From contig CAJTWQ010000076.1 of the NCBI GenBank assembly GCA_910579835.1, forward strand, positions 1 to 6,581: 6,581 bases of DNA, read 5' to 3'. Below are positions 1-4,637 of this stretch, in pieces (position 1 is the stretch's first letter; every line of letters starts with the position of its first letter). Source of the stretch: an uncultured Ruminococcus sp. (GTDB lineage: Bacteria; Bacillota; Clostridia; Oscillospirales; Ruminococcaceae). A program made the translations under genes and the position numbers. The notes below the pieces were generated by a model, which did not search any database, had not been told where the DNA came from, and saw only the letters and a program-made list of their open reading frames with translations.

Positions 1-62
1 AAATCAGAAGCAAAACCTTCCCCGGCATAGCCCGTGCAATGGCGGAGCAGTGGGGAAAATAA
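1..62 (+). CDS. C-terminal end of an upstream gene (partial, unidentified)
   Basis: The frame beginning at base 3 is open from the window edge to a TAA at 60-62 and reads about 19 residues, ending in AMAEQWGK. The composition (charged, amphipathic, Trp near the end) looks protein-like. The stop lies 21 bases before the next start, the spacing expected inside an operon. Frame 1 stops at 28-30; frame 2 runs to 80-82 but gives a less convincing peptide (NLPRHSPCNGGAVG). The fragment is too short to name a family, and the gene's function is unknown. Confidence is limited because 60 bases can be open by chance. Confidence 0.5.
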   Translation, partial: IRSKTFPGIARAMAEQWGK

Positions 63-83
63 ATTACATAAAGGAGAATTAAA

Positions 84-1370
84 ATGGTAACAATCAGCAG
101 TCTCGAATTCGAGAACGTAAAAAGGATAAAAGCGGTAAAGCTTGAACCGTCACCAACAGGATTAACAGTGATCGGCGGACGGAATAATCAAGGTAAGACC
201 AGCGTAATAGATGCGATAGCTTGGGCTGTGGGCGGTGATAAATACAAGCCGTCACAAGCACAGAGAGACGGCTCTGTAATTCCACCGTCGCTGCACGTTG
301 AACTTTCAAACGGAATTATAGTCGAGCGTAAAGGCAAGAACAGCAGTCTGAAAGTGATCGATCCAAGTGGAAACAGAGGCGGACAGCAGCTCCTTAACAG
401 TTTTATTGAAACGTTTGCGCTTGATCTTCCAAGGTTCATGAACTCTACTGCCAAAGAAAAGGCTGATATATTACTTAAAATCATAGGTGTCGGGGACAAG
501 CTTCATGCTCTTGAACAAGAAGAAATCCAGCTATACAACCGCCGCCATGCTATCGGACAGATCGCCGATCAAAAAGCAAAATTTGCAAAAGAGATGACAA
601 TGTATCCCGATGTTCCCGATGAAATAGTTTCGGCATCCGAGCTTATTCGTCAACAGCAGGAAATTCTTGCCCGTAACGGTGAGAATCAGCGTAAGCGGCA
701 GATGAAGGAACAATACGACCGTGAACTTGAAGAAGCGAGACAAGCTCTTGACGAAGCCAAAAGACGTTTTGCACAGGCGCAGGCAAACGCTCAGACTGCG
801 GCAAAATCAACAGAAAATCTCATAGACGAATCGACTGCGGAACTTGAAAAAAATATTTCGGATATTGAAACTCTGAATGCAAAAATAAGAGCAAATCTTG
901 ACCGCGAGAAAGCTGAAGAAGAAGCGAAAGGCTATAGTAATCAGTATGCGGCTTTGACGGAAGAAATTGAAGCTTTACGAAAGGAAAAGTACGATCTGCT
1001 CAGTAATTCCGATTTTCCGCTTACAGGACTTTCTGTTGCTGATGGGGAGCTTACTTACAACGGACAAAAATGGGACAATATGAGCGGATCGGAACAGCTC
1101 AGGGTATCGGCGGCAATAGTCCGCAGGCTGAATCCCGAATGCGGTTTTGTGCTTCTGGACAAACTTGAACAAATGGACAGCGATACTCTCAGGGACTTTG
1201 GAGAATGGCTTGAATTAGAAGGATTGCAGGCTATAGCGACAAGAGTTTCAAACGGAGACGAATGCTCGGTAATTATCGAGGACGGATATATTGCCGCAGA
1301 AGCTGAACCACCGATAGTAAATAAAAGCTTTCAACCTGAAAAGAAAGACTGGGGAAATATCGACTGGTAA
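84..1370 (+). CDS. RecF/Rad50/SMC-like AAA ATPase, phage type
   Basis: A 428-residue ATPase related to the RecF/SbcC/Rad50 group, expected to bind DNA in the cytoplasm during phage recombination or replication. The N-terminus has the usual opening strand (ISSLEFENVKRIKAVKLEP) and a Walker A at residues 32-39 (GRNNQGKT). Residues about 140-305 are rich in Glu, Lys, Gln and Ala and look like a short coiled coil, broken near 172-188 (MYPDVPDE). The C-terminal half of the ATPase head has an ABC-like signature at 334-338 (SGSEQ) and a Walker B ending at D359 (GFVLLDKLEQMD). It is far shorter than Rad50 or SbcC and has no CxxC zinc hook. Two catalytic positions differ from the usual pattern: Lys360 follows the Walker B Asp, and Arg387 sits where the switch His is normally found. 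The start is supported by AAGGAGA at 71-77. It ends in DWGNIDW. No partner nuclease is seen nearby. The family assignment is firm; the precise role is inferred. Confidence 0.88.
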   Translation: MVTISSLEFENVKRIKAVKLEPSPTGLTVIGGRNNQGKTSVIDAIAWAVGGDKYKPSQAQRDGSVIPPSLHVELSNGIIVERKGKNSSLKVIDPSGNRGGQQLLNSFIETFALDLPRFMNSTAKEKADILLKIIGVGDKLHALEQEEIQLYNRRHAIGQIADQKAKFAKEMTMYPDVPDEIVSASELIRQQQEILARNGENQRKRQMKEQYDRELEEARQALDEAKRRFAQAQANAQTAAKSTENLIDESTAELEKNISDIETLNAKIRANLDREKAEEEAKGYSNQYAALTEEIEALRKEKYDLLSNSDFPLTGLSVADGELTYNGQKWDNMSGSEQLRVSAAIVRRLNPECGFVLLDKLEQMDSDTLRDFGEWLELEGLQAIATRVSNGDECSVIIEDGYIAAEAEPPIVNKSFQPEKKDWGNIDW

Positions 1371-1400
1371 GTGTAAATTTTTATTGAATATTTATAACTA

Positions 1401-1418
1401 TCAATGTTTTTACATTGA
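1401..1418. repeat. 7-bp inverted repeat with TTTT loop
   Basis: TCAATGT at 1401-1407 is the exact reverse complement of ACATTGA at 1412-1418, separated by TTTT. As RNA it would form a small, weak hairpin. There is no T-run after it, so it does not look like an intrinsic terminator. A protein-binding site is the more likely reading. Confidence 0.6.
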
Positions 1419-1431
1419 ATGAATATTCATT
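1418..1431. repeat. 14-bp perfect palindrome, operator-like
   Basis: AATGAATATTCATT is identical to its reverse complement. With one slipped base the symmetry extends outward (TGAA at 1416-1419 against TTCA at 1431-1434). Its left edge abuts the preceding hairpin. Perfect palindromes of this size in a phage intergenic gap often bind dimeric regulators; the binding protein is not identifiable here. Confidence 0.6.
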
Positions 1432-1470
1432 TCAGATTATTTATGAAAAAATTTTAAGGAGGTATTCCGT

Positions 1471-2499
1471 ATGCAGATTACAAGCGGAAAAATTATAAAA
1501 GCGCAGAAAATCGTTGTCTATGGTCCTGAAGGAATAGGCAAATCGACTTATGCATCACAGTTCCCCGATGCTGTTTTTATTGACACCGAGGGAAGCACAG
1601 GAAACATGGATGTTAAGCGCTTACCGAGACCCACAAGCTGGACGATGCTTCATGAGGAAATCAAGTATATTATCGACAACAAGGTATGCAGAACACTTGT
1701 TATTGATACAGTAGACTGGGCAGAACAGCTTTGTCTTGAATCAATTCTTGACAAGTATCAGAAAACCGGAATTGAGGATTTCGGATATGGAAACGGCTAC
1801 GTTTACGAAAAAGAGGAATTCGGACGTTTCCTTAATCGTCTGGAGGACGTTATTTCAGCAGGTATAAACGTAGTCCTTACGGCTCACGCTCATCTGAGAA
1901 AATTTTCACAGCCCGACGAGATCGGCGAATATGACCGCTGGGAGCTTAAACTCGGCAAGAAAACCAATTCGCAGATCTCGCCTCTTGTAAAGGAATGGGC
2001 GGACGCAGTGCTGTTCGTAAATTACAAAACCTATGCGGTATCAACAGACAAAGAGGGCAAGAAGTTTAAGGCTCAGGGGGGCGGACGTGTGATGTATACT
2101 CAGCATCATCCCTGCTGGGATGCAAAAAATCGTTTCGGACTCCCGGAGGAAACAAAATTTGAATATTCCGTAATTGCACCGTATATTCCGGGCACAAAAA
2201 ATGAAAGTCCTAAAACTCCTTCTCAGGAACAGCCGGAACAGTCAAACATAGAAGAATGGACGGATATAACGCCGGAGATCGTTATACCTGACAATATTCC
2301 GAAAGCTCTCGCCGACCTCATGAGAGAGAACAGTGTTTCTGAGGAAGAAATCAGATTTGCTGTATCCAATGGAGGATTTTTTCCCTATGATGCTCCGATA
2401 ACGAAATATCCGTCCGACTTTGTGAACGGAATGCTGATCGCAAAATGGGACGGAATGTACAAGAAGATATGCGAAAACAGAGCAGTACCTTTTGAATAA
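1471..2499 (+). CDS. Sak4-like RecA-fold recombinase/annealing ATPase (AAA_24)
   Basis: A 342-residue protein with the AAA_24 (PF13479) layout. Walker A is at residues 18-25 (GPEGIGKS), followed by a FIDTEGS strand, Walker B at 74-83 (RTLVIDTVDW), and a sensor-like strand at 134-142 (VVLTAHAHL). A conserved-looking segment lies at 203-217 (GGGRVMYTQHHPCWD). Members of this group include Sak4 of coliphage HK620, a remote RecA/Rad51 relative reported to anneal single strands with its cognate SSB. An analogous role in phage recombination is inferred. Residues about 241-262 form a Pro/Glu/Gln-rich linker that looks disordered, leading to a separate 70-residue C-terminal module (273-342). Start choice is fixed by TAAGGAGG at 1455-1462. 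The DUF669 gene follows after 19 bases, which matches an ATPase plus single-strand-binding partner. No key residue is missing. Confidence 0.88.
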   Translation: MQITSGKIIKAQKIVVYGPEGIGKSTYASQFPDAVFIDTEGSTGNMDVKRLPRPTSWTMLHEEIKYIIDNKVCRTLVIDTVDWAEQLCLESILDKYQKTGIEDFGYGNGYVYEKEEFGRFLNRLEDVISAGINVVLTAHAHLRKFSQPDEIGEYDRWELKLGKKTNSQISPLVKEWADAVLFVNYKTYAVSTDKEGKKFKAQGGGRVMYTQHHPCWDAKNRFGLPEETKFEYSVIAPYIPGTKNESPKTPSQEQPEQSNIEEWTDITPEIVIPDNIPKALADLMRENSVSEEEIRFAVSNGGFFPYDAPITKYPSDFVNGMLIAKWDGMYKKICENRAVPFE

Positions 2500-2518
2500 T
2501 TTTTAGGAGGATTTTATC

Positions 2519-3016
2519 ATGAACAATGTTGAAAGAGAATTATCATGGGACGACGAGATCGAAAAGGACGGCGGAGATTTTACACTTTTGCCGGAGGGCG
2601 ACTACGATTTTACGGTAAAATCTTTTCAGAGAGGCAGGCACAGCGGAAGTGAAAAGCTTCCGCCCTGCAACAAGGCTGAGCTTACGATCACAATATGGGG
2701 ACAGAATGAAAGCGTTGATATCAAGCATAATCTGTTCCTGCATTCAAAAGTTGAGGGTAGGCTTTCGGCATTTTTTACGGCTATCGGACAGAAAAAGCAC
2801 GGTGAGAAACTGAAAATGAACTGGAACGCGGTTGTGGGAGCAAAGGGAACATGTCATGTGTACATAGATAAATACACTGGAAAAAACGGTACTGAATATA
2901 CCTCGAATAAGATCAAAAAATTCTATGCTCCGGATGCTGATGTTACAACTGCAAGTCCTCAACCCAAAATTTCCGGATCAGCACAAAATGAATGGAGTAA
3001 TGCGTCATGGAGCTGA
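2519..3016 (+). CDS. DUF669 protein, probable phage ssDNA-binding protein
   Basis: A 165-residue protein resembling DUF669 (PF05037): after a short acidic N-terminus (ELSWDDEIEKDGGDF) comes the characteristic LLPEGDYDFTVKSF (23-36), then alternating strands to about residue 134, consistent with a small beta-barrel. Residues 136-157 are low in complexity (Ala, Ser, Thr, Pro, Gln), and the chain ends in EWSNASWS. A globular DNA-binding core followed by a flexible tail with a short terminal peptide is the organisation of bacterial SSB, although the tip is not the classic DDxPF. Role as the SSB of this module, protecting single strands and recruiting the Sak4-like ATPase and helicases, is inferred from family context and position. 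AGGAGG at 2505-2510 sits 8 bases before the ATG. The 3' end overlaps the helicase gene by 10 bases. Confidence 0.8.
   Translation: MNNVERELSWDDEIEKDGGDFTLLPEGDYDFTVKSFQRGRHSGSEKLPPCNKAELTITIWGQNESVDIKHNLFLHSKVEGRLSAFFTAIGQKKHGEKLKMNWNAVVGAKGTCHVYIDKYTGKNGTEYTSNKIKKFYAPDADVTTASPQPKISGSAQNEWSNASWS
2994..2997 (+). promoter_or_regulatory. Ribosome site for the helicase, inside the DUF669 gene
   Basis: GGAG lies 9 bases before the ATG at 3007 and within the last codons of the DUF669 gene. Because the helicase starts before the DUF669 stop at 3014-3016, translation of the two is probably coupled. This also supports ATG 3007 as the true start; the Y-Q motif of the helicase begins only a few residues later. 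Confidence 0.6.
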
Positions 3017-4587
3017 GACCCTATCAGAAAGAAGCAAAAGAAGCTGTTCTTGCACAGTGGAATGACGGCATACAGCGTACCTTGCTTGTACTTCCCACAG
3101 GCTGCGGAAAAACTGTAGTATTCGCAAAAATAACAGAGGAATGCGTCCGTAATGGGAAAAGAGTACTTATTCTTGCACATCGCGGTGAGTTGCTTTCGCA
3201 GGCTTCCGATAAAATTGAAAAAGCCTGCGGGCTGAAATGCGCTGTTGAAAAGGCTGACGAGACCTGCCTTGATTCATGGTACCGGATAACAGTAGGCTCG
3301 GTTCAGACGCTTATGCGTGAAAAAAGACTAAACAATTTTTCTCCTAACTATTTTGATGTAATAATCATTGACGAAGCTCATCACGCTGTTTCAGACAGCT
3401 ACACACGAATACTTGACCACTTTGCAAATGCCGCTGTTCTGGGAGTTACCGCAACTCCCGACAGAGGCGATATGAAGAATCTCGGCAAGGTGTTTCAGTC
3501 TCTTGCTTACGAATACACCTTGCCGAAAGCTATCAGGGAGGGATATCTTTCTCCGATTAAAGCCGTTACGATTCCGCTTCAAATAGACTTTACAGGAGTT
3601 TCGGTTCAAGCAGGAGATTTTAAAGTTTCCGATATTGATACGGCTCTTGATCCGTATCTGTATCAAATAGCAGAAGAAATGAAAACTTACTGTCTAAATC
3701 GCAAAACAGTAGTCTTTTTACCGCTTGTAAAGACCTCTCAGAAGTTTCGTGACATATTGAATCAGGCAGGTTTCACGGCAACAGAGGTAAACGGCGAAAG
3801 TTCCGACAGAACAGAAATTCTTGAAGATTTTGACAAGGGAAAATACAATGTTCTCTGTAATTCCATGCTGCTGACTGAGGGCTGGGACTGTCCGTCTGTG
3901 AACTGTGTTGTCGTTTTGAGACCGACTAAAGTCCGCAGTCTTTACAGTCAGATGGTCGGAAGAGGTACTCGCCTTTGCGAGGGAAAAACGGAACTTCTGC
4001 TGCTTGATTTTCTTTGGCATACAGAACGTCACGAGCTTTGCAGACCTGCTTGTCTTATCGCTGAAAATGAAGAAGTCGCAAAGAAAATGACTGAAAAAAT
4101 CGCTGATGCCGGATGCCCGGTAGATTTAGAAGGAGCGGAAAAAGCTGCTGCCGACGACGTTGTTGCCGAACGTGAACAAGCTCTTGCAAAACAGCTTGCA
4201 GAAATGAGAAAGCGCAAGAAAAAGCTTGTTGACCCTTTGCAGTTCGAGCTTTCAATACAAGCCGAGGACTTGTCATCATACGTTCCGTCATTCGGCTGGG
4301 AAATGTCTCCGCCTACCAAAAAGCAGAAAGAGACCCTTGAAAAGCTCGGTATTCTTCCTGATGAGATAGACAATGCAGGCAAGGCGAAAATGATACTTGA
4401 CAGACTTGAAAAACGTCGTATAGAGGGACTTGCGACCCCGAAACAAATACGTAGGCTTGAAATGTACGACTTTCAGCACGTAGGGGCATGGACTTTTGAA
4501 CAGGCAAGAAAAATGATTTCCCGGATCGCTGCAAGCGGCTGGAAAGTTCCTGCAAATGTTGTGCCAAAAGAATATGTTCCGGAATAA
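3007..4587 (+). CDS. SF2 DEAH-box DNA helicase (ResIII/UvrB-like), phage
   Basis: A 526-residue superfamily 2 helicase with an essentially full motif set: RPYQ at 4-7, motif I at 30-36 (PTGCGKT), motif Ia (LILAHRGELL, 54-63), motif II DEAH at 122-125, motif III TAT at 148-150, motif V region (LLTEGWDCPSVNCVVVLRPT) and motif VI at 315-322 (QMVGRGTR). This is the type I restriction-helicase/ResIII plus Helicase_C arrangement, acting as an ATP-driven duplex DNA translocase or unwinder. Residues about 355-415 are charged and helical. Residues 436-516 contain two copies of a 40-residue TxKQxxxLE module. There is no methylase, specificity subunit or nuclease domain, so a restriction role is unlikely; replication or recombination fork remodelling fits the neighbours. 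The start overlaps the DUF669 gene. Some phages use such helicases to load or displace at the origin; the specific job here is inferred. Confidence 0.92.
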   Translation: MELRPYQKEAKEAVLAQWNDGIQRTLLVLPTGCGKTVVFAKITEECVRNGKRVLILAHRGELLSQASDKIEKACGLKCAVEKADETCLDSWYRITVGSVQTLMREKRLNNFSPNYFDVIIIDEAHHAVSDSYTRILDHFANAAVLGVTATPDRGDMKNLGKVFQSLAYEYTLPKAIREGYLSPIKAVTIPLQIDFTGVSVQAGDFKVSDIDTALDPYLYQIAEEMKTYCLNRKTVVFLPLVKTSQKFRDILNQAGFTATEVNGESSDRTEILEDFDKGKYNVLCNSMLLTEGWDCPSVNCVVVLRPTKVRSLYSQMVGRGTRLCEGKTELLLLDFLWHTERHELCRPACLIAENEEVAKKMTEKIADAGCPVDLEGAEKAAADDVVAEREQALAKQLAEMRKRKKKLVDPLQFELSIQAEDLSSYVPSFGWEMSPPTKKQKETLEKLGILPDEIDNAGKAKMILDRLEKRRIEGLATPKQIRRLEMYDFQHVGAWTFEQARKMISRIAASGWKVPANVVPKEYVPE

Positions 4588-4624
4588 CAAGGGTTCTCGT
4601 TAAATCGCCCTAAAATATATTATA

Positions 4625-4631
4625 CGAGGAG
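4625..4631 (+). promoter_or_regulatory. Ribosome site fixing the start of the primase-helicase gene
   Basis: CGAGGAG lies 6 bases before ATG 4638, and an in-frame TAA at 4635-4637 immediately precedes that ATG, so no earlier start is possible. The 50-base gap 4588-4637 also has an all-A/T stretch at 4611-4624 that could contribute to a -10 element, but no matching -35 is evident. Confidence 0.65.
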
Positions 4632-4637
4632 AAATAA

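Larger units (their letters stand above)
1371..1470 (+). promoter_or_regulatory. AT-rich intergenic gap, possible operator, promoter or origin
   Basis: This 100-base gap is the only real break in an otherwise tightly packed cluster. By direct count it has 20 G or C bases. It contains a 7-bp inverted repeat (1401-1418), an adjoining 14-bp perfect palindrome (1418-1431), the word ATTGAAT twice (1383-1389 and 1414-1420, 31 bases apart) and TGAATATT twice (1385-1392 and 1420-1427). Promoter-like hexamers exist (TTGAAT at 1415-1420, TTTACA at 1409-1414), but no -10 element with good spacing is convincing. A strong ribosome site, TAAGGAGG at 1455-1462, precedes the next start. The repeats could be operator half-sites for a phage regulator or initiator-binding and melting elements; the sequence alone does not decide. 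Confidence 0.45.

Noticed and set aside
1401..1418. Hairpin as an intrinsic terminator of the SMC-like ATPase gene
   Set aside because: The stem is 7 bp and A/T-rich, and it is not followed by a T-run, so termination is unlikely; it was kept only as an inverted repeat.
1409..1444. Sigma-70 type promoter using TTTACA or TTGAAT
   Set aside because: At 16-18 base spacing the -10 candidates match only about three of six consensus positions; the best -10-like hexamer (GATTAT, 1435-1440) has wrong spacing. Not supported as a specific promoter.
3007..4587. Type I or III restriction subunit
   Set aside because: The helicase core resembles ResIII proteins, but there is no nuclease motif, methyltransferase or specificity gene, and the neighbours are phage replication genes.
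3391..4590. Several antisense ORFs of 80-117 codons opposite the helicase gene
   Set aside because: They mirror a strongly supported SF2 helicase, have Ser/Phe/Leu/Cys-rich shadow-like composition, and no good ribosome sites or domain motifs were seen.
4590..4611. AGGG/CCCT inverted repeat between the helicase and primase genes
   Set aside because: Only 4 bp of pairing around a loop of about 14 bases and no T-run; too weak to call a terminator or operator.
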